DNA of 64,000 nucleotides from Streptomyces sp. NBC_00249 (GTDB lineage Bacteria > Actinomycetota > Actinomycetes > Streptomycetales > Streptomycetaceae). The stretch spans positions 186,001 to 250,000 of the forward strand of contig NZ_JAPEMV010000011.1 of NCBI RefSeq assembly GCF_026342355.1, given 5' to 3'. Position numbers and translations under genes: made by a program. Under the pieces are notes generated by a model. That model did not search any database. It had not been told where the DNA came from and worked only from the letters and a program-made list of their open reading frames with translations. Positions 16,371 through 25,012 of the stretch are shown piece after piece (within the stretch, counting starts at the first letter, position 1; each line of letters opens with the position of its first letter).

Positions 16371-17618
16371 TCAGTGACGTAGCCGGGCGGCTGCGGCCAG
16401 AATCGGGGTGCTCACGACGGTGGCTGCGGCGCCGAGCGTGGTGTCGGTGGCCAGGATCCACCGGACGGTCTTCATGGCCAGAGTGAGGACTTCGCTGCCG
16501 CGCTGGCGCATGCCGGCCTCGAAATGGTCCACGGCGTCGGTGAGGGTGGCGGTGCCGTCGGCAGCGGCGCTGACGTGCGTGAGCAGGCTGGCGGCGTCGC
16601 GGATGGCCGCGCCCGCTCCCATTCCGGCGGTGGGCGGTGTGGCGTGGACAGCGTCGCCCAGCGCGGTGATACGACCCGCAGGCCAGGGTGCGAGATCCTC
16701 CGCGCGGGTGGAAGCGGCGTTGAAGCGGAATCCGGCCACGCTGTGCGGGTCGGCTTGGGCGATGACCTCGAGTGTGTGCTCGGCCCAGCCCCGCTCGCGG
16801 AATCGGCCGAGCAGCGCGGCCTGCAGTTCGCCGCCACGCAGGTCGCGCAGGGAATCGGTGCTGGTGGATTCGGGGAACATGGCGCCCCAGATGTAGGTGG
16901 GTCCGGTGGTGACCGACATCCGCAACTCGGGAGCGTCGAGCGCGGTGTTGCCGACCGGGTCGAGGAATCCGACGTAGAGCGCTCCTCCGCGCGGGCCGAT
17001 CGCCAGCCCCGATCGTGGCCTGAGCCGCTGCTGCTCGCCGGGGCCGAGGTCTCGCCGGAGGGTGCGGCCGGAGAACCCGATGATGCCCGCCGGGCTGCTG
17101 GTCGGGCCTCCCGCCAGGTGGCGGGCGACTACCGAGTGGGTGCCGTCCGCGCCCACCACCAGATCCGCTGAGACCGGCGCCCCGTCGGTGAACAGCACTC
17201 GGGGCGCGCCGTGGTCATCGTGGCCGACGCCGGACACGTTGCATCCCAAGTGCAGGTCATCTCCGACGGCTTCGGCCAGAAGCATCCGCAGGGTGATCCG
17301 ATCGACGTCGATGCTTGCACTGTCGCTGAGGTCCGGCCCGTGGCCCAGCAGCCGGCCGCGGCGATCCCAGAACGCGTCGCGCTCGCGCAGTCGCAGCGCC
17401 GACCCCGATGCCAGCAGCCGCTGCATGATCTTCGGTTCCACCAGGTCTTTCAGCGCCGCCTGCGCCCGCTCATCCAGGGTGATGTGGTAGCCGCCCGTCG
17501 CCGCCACATCGGTGTCCCGGTCGAATACCGCCACCTCGAACCCCCGGCGACGCAGCCCCGCCCCCAATGCAAGCCCGCCGATCCCGCCACCAACCACGAC
17601 TACCCGCATATCCGACAC
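16371..17618 (-). CDS. FAD-dependent aromatic monooxygenase
   Basis: A 415-residue class A flavoprotein monooxygenase. It has an N-terminal Rossmann motif (VVVVGGGIGGLALGAGL), a DG motif (VVGADGTHSVVARHL) and a GD motif (ITALGDAVHATPPTAGMG). These enzymes hydroxylate aromatic or polyketide substrates, or modify antibiotics such as tetracyclines or rifamycins, using NAD(P)H and O2; the substrate is not readable here. The GTG at 17618 is used; an ATG at 17609 follows an AAGGA about 10 nt upstream and is equally possible. It is divergent from a WYL regulator with a perfect inverted repeat between them. Confidence 0.88.
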   Translation of the reverse strand: MSDMRVVVVGGGIGGLALGAGLRRRGFEVAVFDRDTDVAATGGYHITLDERAQAALKDLVEPKIMQRLLASGSALRLRERDAFWDRRGRLLGHGPDLSDSASIDVDRITLRMLLAEAVGDDLHLGCNVSGVGHDDHGAPRVLFTDGAPVSADLVVGADGTHSVVARHLAGGPTSSPAGIIGFSGRTLRRDLGPGEQQRLRPRSGLAIGPRGGALYVGFLDPVGNTALDAPELRMSVTTGPTYIWGAMFPESTSTDSLRDLRGGELQAALLGRFRERGWAEHTLEVIAQADPHSVAGFRFNAASTRAEDLAPWPAGRITALGDAVHATPPTAGMGAGAAIRDAASLLTHVSAAADGTATLTDAVDHFEAGMRQRGSEVLTLAMKTVRWILATDTTLGAAATVVSTPILAAAARLRH

Positions 17619-17656
17619 CGTCCTTTCCGCCGCTGCTCACTGAACAGAACCCACCG

Positions 17657-17697
17657 TGACACCGGTAGTGGACACCGAGTGGCCAGTACCGGTGTCA
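17657..17697. promoter_or_regulatory. Operator-like inverted repeat, WYL/monooxygenase divergent promoter
   Basis: A perfect 11-bp inverted repeat (TGACACCGGTA at 17657-17667, TACCGGTGTCA at 17687-17697) separated by 19 bp, centred in the 89-bp gap between two divergent starts. It is a good candidate binding site for the WYL regulator starting at 17708, able to control both genes. Confidence 0.7.
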
Positions 17698-17707
17698 GAG
17701 TGGGACG

Positions 17708-18724
17708 ATGGCGAACACCTCACACCGGGCGTTGCGGCTGTTGTCCCTGCTCGGAACGGGACGGCAGTGGCCGCTGCGCGAGCTCGCCACCCGGCTCGGG
17801 GCCAGCGAACGCACTGTCCGCCGCGACATCGAAACTCTGCGCGCGCTCGACTACCCGATCGCTACCATCCACGGCCCCGATGGCGGCTACCGGCTCGGAG
17901 CCGGGCGAACCCTGCCGCCGTTGCTGTTCGACCACGACCAGGCCCTCGCGGTCGCGGTGGCCCTGCAGACCGCGCCAAGCGCGATGTTCGGCCTGAGGGA
18001 CGACGCGGCGCGGGCACTGGCGGCTCTGCACCAGGCCATGCCCCCTGCGCTGCGGGCATCCATGGAATCGCTGCGTCTGACGCGGCTGCAGAACTATTGG
18101 GAGTTCCCCGCGCCGCCCATCGACCCGGCGGCCCTCACCGCCGTCGGAACCGCGGTACGCCACCGCCACCTACTCGTCACCGAGACACTGCGTCCCGACG
18201 GCACACGCCCCGAACCCAGTGACCCCGACCACCTGCCCGCCCACCGCATTGAGCCACACCACCTGGTCTTCTGGGCCGCCCGGTGGTATCTGGTCGCCTA
18301 CGACCTCACCGACAACGAATGGCGAGTGCGCCGCGTAGATCGACTCCACCCCCGCCCCACCACACAGTGCTTCGCCGCCCGCGCGCTTCCCCACCCCGAC
18401 CTCGCCCACTTCGTGATGAGCACCCACGACCGCGGCGACACCCCCGCCGTCTGGCAATGCACCGGCACCGCCCGGCTCAACCTGCCCGCTCACATCGTGG
18501 CCCGCTGGGCACCAGGCGGCTCCGTCGTGGAACACCTCGACACCGAGTACTGCCGGCTCACTCTCGGCGCCTGGTCCTGGGCCGGCATCGCCGGCATCCT
18601 CGCCACCTTCGACACCGAACTCACCGACCTCCACCCACCCGAACTCGTCCACGCATGCCGCCGTCTCACACGCCGATGGGCCACGATTGCCGACACCGAG
18701 AACCTCGGTCCTTCTCATGAATGA
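17708..18724 (+). CDS. WYL-domain transcriptional regulator (DeoR-like HTH)
   Basis: A 338-residue regulator. The N-terminal winged helix (residues 1-60) contains PLRELATRLGASERTVRRDI. The middle domain is WYL-like: RIEPHHLVFWAARWYLVAYD, where the W-Y-L triad is visible, then RRVDRL. A C-terminal WCX-like extension completes the protein. WYL domains sense small ligands, and in bacteria some sense nucleic acids. It starts 11 bp after the perfect inverted repeat at 17657-17697, which suggests autoregulation and control of the divergent monooxygenase. No strong Shine-Dalgarno; the transcript may be nearly leaderless. Confidence 0.88.
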   Translation: MANTSHRALRLLSLLGTGRQWPLRELATRLGASERTVRRDIETLRALDYPIATIHGPDGGYRLGAGRTLPPLLFDHDQALAVAVALQTAPSAMFGLRDDAARALAALHQAMPPALRASMESLRLTRLQNYWEFPAPPIDPAALTAVGTAVRHRHLLVTETLRPDGTRPEPSDPDHLPAHRIEPHHLVFWAARWYLVAYDLTDNEWRVRRVDRLHPRPTTQCFAARALPHPDLAHFVMSTHDRGDTPAVWQCTGTARLNLPAHIVARWAPGGSVVEHLDTEYCRLTLGAWSWAGIAGILATFDTELTDLHPPELVHACRRLTRRWATIADTENLGPSHE

Positions 18725-18729
18725 GTAGT

Positions 18730-18900
18730 TCTGAGAGATCACGACCGCAGGGTGCAGCCCGGCCGCGTCGTACGGCCACTCCGTGGTCGAGGGCGGCCCG
18801 CTCGACGGGCTCCGGTCGGCGGCGCGCAGAAAGTCGGCGACCTCGTCCGGCATGTCGAGGGTGACCGGCAGTTCCGGCGCCGGGACGCCCCCTGCTCGAT
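18730..18900 (-). pseudogene. Short relic of an unknown protein
   Basis: The minus strand reads MPDEVADFLRAADRSPSSGP, then TTEWPYDAAGLHPAVVISQN, preceded in frame by APELPVTLD. This is protein-like, but its frame then runs into an antisense reading of the WYL gene. No start, ribosome binding site or family is recognised. It occupies most of the gap between the WYL gene and the CocE-type hydrolase. Confidence 0.3.
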
Positions 18901-18950
18901 GGCGGTGTGATCGGGCAGGAGGGCGGCGATGGGCCGTCGGGGCCGGCTGG

Positions 18951-20660
18951 TCAGCCGTTCTCCGCAGGGCTGAGCCCGGAACCGTGGGCGGGCGTCGCGA
19001 GCACCAGCGCCGAGTCCGCGTGGAGCGTGATGCGCACCGGTGTGAAGGTGGTGGCGTCCACCGGCGACTCCCCGTTGCCGGGATTGCGGGCGTAGCGCGG
19101 ATGGGCGCCTCCGCTGATCTGCCAGCGAATGCGGTGGCCGGCCTCGAACCTGTGGGCGGTCGAGCTCATCTCCACGGTGACCTGCGACGGCTCCTGCCCG
19201 TCCGTCCGCAGCTGGCCCAGCCCGTCACAGATGTTGACGGAGCGGCCCTGCGCGTCCACGTCGCACAGGCGGGTGAAGACGTCGGTGTGACCGGTGTCCG
19301 TGGAGATGCTCAACCGTGCCGAGATCGGCCCGAGGACGTCCACGGGCTCGGTCAGCGGGGGGCCGGTGAACGTCAGTACGTCGTCCCGGGCCTCCAGGGT
19401 GCTGTTGTCGCGAGGGCCGGCGGTCCGGGAGAGCAGCGGGCCGCCGAGGGACGGGGTGGGGTCGCTCGGGTCGTAGCGGAACGACGTCACTGGTGCGCGG
19501 TCCGTGGGGGCCTGCTGGGTGAGATCTCCCTGCGCGGTGGGGAACCACGGGCTGACGGCCGTGGTCGGCGGCCATTCGTCCATGTCCCGCCAGGCGTCTT
19601 CGCCGCCTACGTGCACGCGCACCTTCGTGGGACGCAGGTCTGAGGGGTCGGCGTACAGGTGGGCGCGCAGCCAGGCGAGGCTCTCGGCGAACACCTCGGG
19701 CCATCCCTGTTGCAGGGCGGAGGTGTGGGTCCAGGGGCCGACAAGCAGGGAGGTCTCGCATCCGGCCCGACGCAGCCGGTCGTACTGCTCGAAGGTCTGG
19801 TCGGCCAGCGCGTCGTGCCATCCGGTGATCAGGCTCGTGGGCACGCTGTGCCGCTCCGCCACCTCACCCAGGGACGCGCCGTGCCAGTACGCGTCCTCGG
19901 CGTCCGGGTGCGTCATCACGTCGTCCAGCCAGGGCACTTCGCCCCCGAGGGCCGAGGCGTGCGCCCCGCGCAGCGGCTGCGCGGTGGTGACTTCACGCAG
20001 GCGTCGTTGCAGGCGCAGGGTCGCCTTCACGAACGGTGCCATGCCCTGGTGCTGGTAGGTCATGCCCGCGCCGACGGCGAGGGCGGTCTCCAGGTTGAGC
20101 GCACCGTGCGCGTGGAACAGGGCGTGGGGATCGTGCAGGCCCACCTGCACCACCATCGCCTTCAGCTCCGGCGGCGGGTCCGCGGCGAGGGCCCACTGCA
20201 CGTAGCCCAGGTAGCTGGGGCCGACGGTACCCAGCGTGCCGTTGAACCAAGGCTGCTCGCGCAGCCAGGACACAGTGGCCCGGCCGTCGGCGGCCTCGTT
20301 GCGCCACAGGTCGAACGTGCCTCCCGAACCGCCGGTGCCGCGGCAGCTCTGCACGATCACGTGGAAGCCCTGTTCGGCGAAGAGCAGCCCGTACATGGGG
20401 GACCACGGCAGGCCCCTGCCGTACGGCGAGCGCACCAGGAGGGTGGGGAAGTCGCCTTCGGCGCGCGGAAAGTAGTGGTCCGTGATCAGCGGGCTGCCGT
20501 CGGCGGCCGGCACCACCAGTCCCGGCTCCCACCCGACATCGTGCAGCTTGGCCGGGAGACGTCGCCAGGTCGCCCTCATCATCCGTGAGGAAAGGGGCGG
20601 CTTCCCGGAAGGCGGTGTCCAGGTCGGGCTCAGCACAGAACCGTGCGTGCGTGACGTCAT
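18951..20660 (-). CDS. CocE/NonD-family hydrolase (X-Pro dipeptidyl-peptidase-like)
   Basis: A 569-residue serine hydrolase. The alpha/beta-hydrolase core contains GPSYLGYVQWA (the nucleophilic Ser of the G-x-S-Y-x-G box), ITGWHDALADQ (acid residue) and VGPWTHTS (catalytic His). The C-terminal jelly-roll domain (about 320-569) is the usual CocE extension. Relatives hydrolyse esters, acyl-amides or dipeptides, including cocaine, glutaryl-cephalosporin and X-Pro peptides; no substrate is implied here. There is no signal peptide. The ATG at 20660 has a GGGGGA site. It is divergent from a TetR gene, with a perfect 27-bp palindrome just upstream of this start, so TetR repression is very likely. 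Confidence 0.88.
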   Translation of the reverse strand: MTSRTHGSVLSPTWTPPSGKPPLSSRMMRATWRRLPAKLHDVGWEPGLVVPAADGSPLITDHYFPRAEGDFPTLLVRSPYGRGLPWSPMYGLLFAEQGFHVIVQSCRGTGGSGGTFDLWRNEAADGRATVSWLREQPWFNGTLGTVGPSYLGYVQWALAADPPPELKAMVVQVGLHDPHALFHAHGALNLETALAVGAGMTYQHQGMAPFVKATLRLQRRLREVTTAQPLRGAHASALGGEVPWLDDVMTHPDAEDAYWHGASLGEVAERHSVPTSLITGWHDALADQTFEQYDRLRRAGCETSLLVGPWTHTSALQQGWPEVFAESLAWLRAHLYADPSDLRPTKVRVHVGGEDAWRDMDEWPPTTAVSPWFPTAQGDLTQQAPTDRAPVTSFRYDPSDPTPSLGGPLLSRTAGPRDNSTLEARDDVLTFTGPPLTEPVDVLGPISARLSISTDTGHTDVFTRLCDVDAQGRSVNICDGLGQLRTDGQEPSQVTVEMSSTAHRFEAGHRIRWQISGGAHPRYARNPGNGESPVDATTFTPVRITLHADSALVLATPAHGSGLSPAENG

Positions 20661-20670
20661 CGTTCCCCCT

Positions 20671-20697
20671 CTATTCTCGTACCGTGTACGAGAATAG
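20671..20697. promoter_or_regulatory. TetR-type operator
   Basis: A perfect palindrome with 12-bp arms (CTATTCTCGTAC at 20671-20682, GTACGAGAATAG at 20686-20697) and a 3-bp centre. It lies 10 bp before the CocE-type gene and 52 bp before the TetR gene. Its symmetry, A/T content against a GC-rich background, and position make it the most convincing operator in the window. Confidence 0.85.
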
Positions 20698-20749
20698 AAT
20701 ACTTGACTGAGGCCCACAAGGGCTGTCGATCAAGGAAGGAGCGTGGAGC

Positions 20750-21466
20750 ATGCCGCGTGACGGAGAGGCCGGCGCCCCGGGCGTCGACCCCCAGCAGCTC
20801 TGGCTGAGCTCTGGCCAGCCGCGCAGGGGCCGCAAGCCCACCTACAGCCGGGAGGCGATCACCGAGGCGGCCGTCGCCCTGGCGGACGCCGAGGGGATCG
20901 AAGCGGTCACCATGCGGAAGGTCGCCGAACGGGCCGGAGCCGGCGTCATGTCGCTCTACAGCTACGCCCCCGACAAGGAGACCCTGCTGCACCTGATGGT
21001 CGACCACGTCAGCGGCGAACTGCCGACCACGGGCGCGCTCACCGGCGACTGGCGCGCCGACCTGAAGGCCATCGCCCACCTCCAGCGCGCCCACATGCTG
21101 CGGCACCGCTGGCTGCCCGCCGCGCTGTCCACCCGGCGCGTCCCCGGGCCCAACACCCTGGCCTTCCTGGAGCATGCGCTCGCCGCCCTGCGGCCCGCCG
21201 GGCTGGACGGGATGGCGAAGATGGAGATCTTCGCCCAGCTCACGGGGTTCGTGGCCGGGCACGTCGGCCACGAGATCGCGCAGGCCGAAGCCTCGCAGTC
21301 CCCCGACCGGGCAGCGGCCGAAGCCCGCTACCTCGTCGCCGTCGCCACGGACGGCCACCACCCGGAACTCGCCGAGGCCATTTCGGCCCCGGGGCGTCCC
21401 GTCACCCCCGAAGCCACTTTCACCCGGTTCCTCAACCGCCTGATCGACGGCCTCGATACCGACTGA
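20750..21466 (+). CDS. TetR-family repressor
   Basis: A 238-residue regulator. The helix-turn-helix spans roughly residues 33-80 (REAITEAAVALADAEGIEAV, then MRKVAERAGAGVMSLYSYAP). The C-terminal ligand and dimer domain resembles the class-C (TetR/tetracycline-repressor) type. The ATG at 20750 has AAGGAAGGAG upstream. It should bind the 27-bp palindrome at 20671-20697, repressing itself and the divergent hydrolase until an unknown ligand, perhaps the hydrolase substrate, releases it. Confidence 0.9.
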   Translation: MPRDGEAGAPGVDPQQLWLSSGQPRRGRKPTYSREAITEAAVALADAEGIEAVTMRKVAERAGAGVMSLYSYAPDKETLLHLMVDHVSGELPTTGALTGDWRADLKAIAHLQRAHMLRHRWLPAALSTRRVPGPNTLAFLEHALAALRPAGLDGMAKMEIFAQLTGFVAGHVGHEIAQAEASQSPDRAAAEARYLVAVATDGHHPELAEAISAPGRPVTPEATFTRFLNRLIDGLDTD

Positions 21467-21655
21467 TCCCTGTCCCGCCTCGTTCGGTCTTGCCGCCGGA
21501 CAGCGTACTGACCCGCACAGAGGCAAAGTCGAGCGAGACGCCGAAGTCCCGTTCGCCGACAGGCTCCGTCTCCGGGCCCAGATCCGTCAGGCGGACCACA
21601 GCACCTGCCTTGTGCACCGGATTGGAATTGCGCGGCACCGCCGGTGATACGTTTC

Positions 21656-22400
21656 CACGGAGATCAACTTCCGTGGGCCGGTCCCCTCGGCTGCGGTGCA
21701 AGGCACTACCGGGAGATCCTCGGGGCCGGCCGTCGGGCCGGCCTGACGATGTGGGCGTGCCTGCTGCACACCGCCCTGCCCGTCTGGTTCGCGGCCGAGG
21801 GCGGCTTCCTCGCCCCGACGGCCGCGGCGGCATGGGCCCGCCACGTCGACTTCGTCGCCGAGACGTTCGGCGACCTCGTCGAGGATTGGATGCCGGTCAA
21901 CAACCCGGCCGGCTACGCGGAAAAGGCCTACCTGCGGGGCACGTTCCCTCCCGGGCACACGTCCCAGGAGGAGTTCCTCACCGTTCTGCAGGCCGTTCAC
22001 CAGGCGGACTTCGAGGCCGCACTCCGGCTGCGCCAATCGGGCAAGCCCACCTCCACCAACGAAGCTCTGATGTCCCTGCACCCGGCTGACGACAGTGCCG
22101 AAGCGGCGGGGGCCACCGCTCTCATCGACGCGGTCATCTGGGACACCTGGCTGAACCTGGCCCGGACACCGCGCTATGAGGACGCCTTCGACCAGTACGG
22201 CTTCAGCTACTACTTCACCGCAGCGGTCGCAGGTCCGCGATGCCATCGCAGGCGGAATGGACATCACGGGCGTGCACCTGTGGAATGGCGTGGACAACTA
22301 CGAATGGCTCGACGGCTACACCGTTCCCTTCGGGCTGTTCGACCGCAACCGGGTCCCGAAGCACAGCGCACACATCGTGCAGTCCTTCATCCGCGGCTGA
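21656..22400 (+). pseudogene. Family 1 glycosyl hydrolase, truncated and frameshifted
   Basis: Two pieces of a GH1 enzyme lie in different frames. The first runs from about 21656 and has YREILGAGRRAGLTMWACLL, then WMPVNNPAGYAEKAY. The second ends at 22400 and has GGMDITGVHLWNGVDNYEWL, then GYTVPFGLFDRNRVPKHSA, the classic GH1 C-terminus. They meet near 22235, where roughly a hundred residues including the expected nucleophile motif are missing. The N-terminal strands are also gone. The acid/base motif, usually NEP, reads NNP; I recall some actinobacterial relatives with NNP, so this alone does not prove decay. The gene is clearly non-functional as read. Confidence 0.6.
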
Positions 22401-22492
22401 CAGCCCCCGATGACGACGGGCCGGGACTACTGCCGACCGCGCGTCCGTACCCCCGGCCCCGCCCCTACCCCTCACACCCCTGGAGTTCCCGT

Positions 22493-23122
22493 ATGTCTCA
22501 CCGCACCGGCCTCGTCCTCGACTTCGGCGGGGTGCTCACCACGCCGCTGCTGCCGGCCGTGCTGGCCTTCGAACAGCGCGAGGGGCTGGCCCAGGGCGCG
22601 TGCATCAAGGCGCTGTACATGGACGCAGAAGGCATACGTCTCACCCACGAGCTGGAGCGTGGTGCGATCACCCAGACCGACTGGAACGAGGCCGCTGCCC
22701 CCAAGCTCGGAGTCTCTCCGGACAACCTGATGGGCCGGATCTTCACCGACCTGCGACCCGAACGCGTCATGCTCGACGCGGCCGCCGCGGCCAAGCGGGC
22801 CGGGATCAAGGTCGGCATCCTGTCCAATTCGGTGGGACTCGCCCCCTGGGACCTGTACGACGGCTACGAGCTCGAGACCCTCTATCACGGTGTCGTCATC
22901 TCCGAGTGCCACGGGATGCGCAAGCCCGAACCGGAGCTCTTCGAGGTCATGCTGAAGCTGCTGGGCCTGTCGGCCGAAGAGTGCGTATTCGTCGACGACA
23001 CCGAGGAGTACGTGCGGGCGGCGGAGAAGCTCGGCTTCGCGGGGGTGCACGCGCTGCAGCCTGAGAAGACGGTCTCCCAGCTTGAGGACCTGCTGGGTGT
23101 CACCCTGACCGACGCCGGCTGA
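22493..23122 (+). CDS. HAD-superfamily hydrolase (phosphatase-like)
   Basis: A 209-residue haloacid-dehalogenase family protein. Motif I is LVLDFGGVLT, with the nucleophile Asp kept but the second Asp (+2) replaced by Gly, as in the FGGVL epoxide-hydrolase-like branch. Motif II is GILSNSVG, motif III Lys lies in MRKPEPELF, and motif IV is CVFVDDTEEYV. Cap insertion lies between motifs I and II. FGGVL-type members are mostly of unknown substrate. The ATG at 22493 has GGAG upstream. It may be a single-gene unit; a GTGGCC/GGCCAC hairpin at 23131-23154 follows the stop. Confidence 0.85.
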   Translation: MSHRTGLVLDFGGVLTTPLLPAVLAFEQREGLAQGACIKALYMDAEGIRLTHELERGAITQTDWNEAAAPKLGVSPDNLMGRIFTDLRPERVMLDAAAAAKRAGIKVGILSNSVGLAPWDLYDGYELETLYHGVVISECHGMRKPEPELFEVMLKLLGLSAEECVFVDDTEEYVRAAEKLGFAGVHALQPEKTVSQLEDLLGVTLTDAG

Positions 23123-23130
23123 TCCGACGG

Positions 23131-23154
23131 GTGGCCGGCGCCCCGAGGGGCCAC
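23131..23154. terminator. Hairpin after the HAD gene
   Basis: GTGGCC (23131-23136) pairs with GGCCAC (23149-23154) around a 12-nt loop, between genes ending at 23122 (plus) and 23213 (minus). Confidence 0.45.
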
Positions 23155-23212
23155 TGCAGGTCGTGCTCGACCGCTGCGGCTGGGCCACCGGGAGGATGCC
23201 CGGGCATGCGGG

Positions 23213-23908
23213 TCATGGGGACGGGGGCTGGGTGAGGCGCAGCCACGCGGTGAGTGCAGCCTGGAGTTCGAGGACGGCTGGGCGGTCGAGGGTTTCGCCT
23301 GTCCTGCCAACGCGAAGGGTGACGGCCTGCGGTGAAACGCTCCAGCCCACGGCCAGCCGTTGGGGCGAGTTGATTTGTGAGCCGTGAGCGAGGGTGCGCA
23401 GCATCGCTTCCGTCCGGGGCGGTACCGGACTCCGGCGGGGGCGCCAGAGGACGCTCTTGGGGCGGGTGGGCAGGCCGAGAGCTGTGCGGAAGTCGTGGAT
23501 GGCCTCATCCAGCGACTGCTGGGTGTTCGACGGCGCCGCACTCAGAAAGGCCCGGGCCAGTTCGGGATGTGGGCGGGCGGTACCGTACTGCCCCTTCACA
23601 ACCGGATGTTCCTCCACGTCCAGGCGCACGCACGCCGGAGGGACGAGCGGGTGGGTGTAGCCCTTCTTCGTCCAGGATGTGTGGAGTTCGCGCAGGGAGA
23701 GGATCGGCCGGGCCAAGGGAGATTCGGTCTTCGCCCAGCCCCGGTCCGGGTGTGTCAGCTGGAACGGGACGTCAGGGCGCGGCATGCGGGGCAGCCGCCC
23801 GGGGGCGCCGTGGGCGCGGTGGAGCACACCGGTCGCGGTCAGTACGACGGTCACCTGCCGGTGTTTGTCGTCGTTGCCGAGCTGGAACCCCACCACGGTC
23901 GTCGGCAT
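23213..23908 (-). CDS. Hypothetical protein, 231 residues
   Basis: A clear coding frame starting at the ATG at 23908 with GGGAGGG 3-9 nt upstream (MPTTVVGFQLGNDDKHRQVT). The N-terminal half looks like beta strands carrying basic/Trp segments (FQLTHPDRGWAKTESPLARP, then SWTKKGYTHP). The C-terminal half is helical (DEAIHDFRTALGLPTRP, then ELQAALTAWLRL). No signal peptide, membrane helix or recognised motif. It is a single gene between the HAD hydrolase and the glyoxalase-like gene. Function unknown. Confidence 0.65.
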   Translation of the reverse strand: MPTTVVGFQLGNDDKHRQVTVVLTATGVLHRAHGAPGRLPRMPRPDVPFQLTHPDRGWAKTESPLARPILSLRELHTSWTKKGYTHPLVPPACVRLDVEEHPVVKGQYGTARPHPELARAFLSAAPSNTQQSLDEAIHDFRTALGLPTRPKSVLWRPRRSPVPPRTEAMLRTLAHGSQINSPQRLAVGWSVSPQAVTLRVGRTGETLDRPAVLELQAALTAWLRLTQPPSP

Positions 23909-24236
23909 CAGCCCTCCCCCAGCACCGCCCGGATGCTGGCCTCTCACGTTAGCGTCGTGGGCCGCTCCCGCACGGGTGAACCCCCAAACGTCGCCGGACG
24001 TGGCCCCTGGCAGGTCGTCTCCGCTGACCACAGCAAGGAACACGTCTGCTGAACGGATGACGCCTCGGCCGGCTCGGGGAAGCCGAGGCGGCAGCGCTGC
24101 TGCCTGGTTTCGACCGGGCCTCCTCCGCCGGGATGACGGTGATCGATCCGCTCCACGTCTGAATCCACGGCCGACGCGGCCGGGGCGGCGGGCGTGGCGT
24201 CGGGATTTGTGCGGGTCGTCGGGTGATGATGGCGCG

Positions 24237-24872
24237 GTGCGACTTGATCACGTGTCCTATGCGGTGGCCCGCGACAGCTTCGTCTCGACCGTCCAGTGGA
24301 TCGGATCGGCCCTGGGCGCCGGGTTCGTCGACGGGGGCGTGCACCCGCGATTCGGCACCCGCAACTTCATTCTCCCGCTGAGCGGCGGAACCTACGTCGA
24401 GGTCGTCACCACACTCGACCACCCCGCCGCCGACCGCGCACCCTTCGGCCAGGCGGTCGCGCGCCGCGCCGCCGAGGGCGGCGGCTGGCTCGGTTGGGTG
24501 GTCTCCGTCGACGACATCGCCCCGGTCGAGGCCCGCCTCGGCCGCACCTCGGCCGAGGGCCACCGTGTCCGCCCCGACGGGTTCGACCTGAGGTGGAAGC
24601 AGATCGGCCTGCTGGAACTGCTGGAGGACCCGCAACTGCCCTACTTCCTTCAGTGGTCGGTCCCCATCGAGGAGCGCCCGAGCGCCGACCCGCGCACCTC
24701 CACCACCATCCACGGGGTCTCCATCGCCGGCGACGCCGCCTCCATCGCCGAATTCCTCGGCGAACCGGCCGACCACCCCCTCGACCAGATCGACGTCACC
24801 TGGGTCGAGGATGAGGAACCGGGCCTGGTCTCGGTCGAGTTCGCCACCGCCCACGGCCCGGTCACGATCTGA
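24237..24872 (+). CDS. Glyoxalase-like (VOC-fold) domain protein
   Basis: A 211-residue protein starting at the GTG at 24237 (VRLDHVSYAV). It has a VOC/glyoxalase-like opening strand with DHVSYAV, a middle GTRNFILPLSGGTYVEVVTT with a Glu in the usual metal-ligand region, and a second half with SIAGDAASIAEFLG. It resembles the glyoxalase-like domain group in actinobacteria. The fold supports metal-dependent isomerase, dioxygenase or resistance functions, and the reaction is not predictable. No strong ribosome binding site. It stands alone between unrelated genes. Confidence 0.75.
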   Translation: MRLDHVSYAVARDSFVSTVQWIGSALGAGFVDGGVHPRFGTRNFILPLSGGTYVEVVTTLDHPAADRAPFGQAVARRAAEGGGWLGWVVSVDDIAPVEARLGRTSAEGHRVRPDGFDLRWKQIGLLELLEDPQLPYFLQWSVPIEERPSADPRTSTTIHGVSIAGDAASIAEFLGEPADHPLDQIDVTWVEDEEPGLVSVEFATAHGPVTI

Positions 24873-25012
24873 CCAGGGCCCGACTGCCCCGCGGGAGCAG
24901 CCGGCTGGGGTCTCCGCCCCGCCGACCAGCGCAGACCCGGAAGTGAGCCGGAGGACGTCGTCAGCGGCATTCCCGGTGGCCAGGGGCATGGAAGCCGTCC
25001 TACCCTCCGACC

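Noticed and set aside
24060..24166. Possible gene tail before the glyoxalase-like gene (LGEAEAAALLPGFDRASSAG)
   Set aside because: Only about 30 codons, no start and no family; could be chance.
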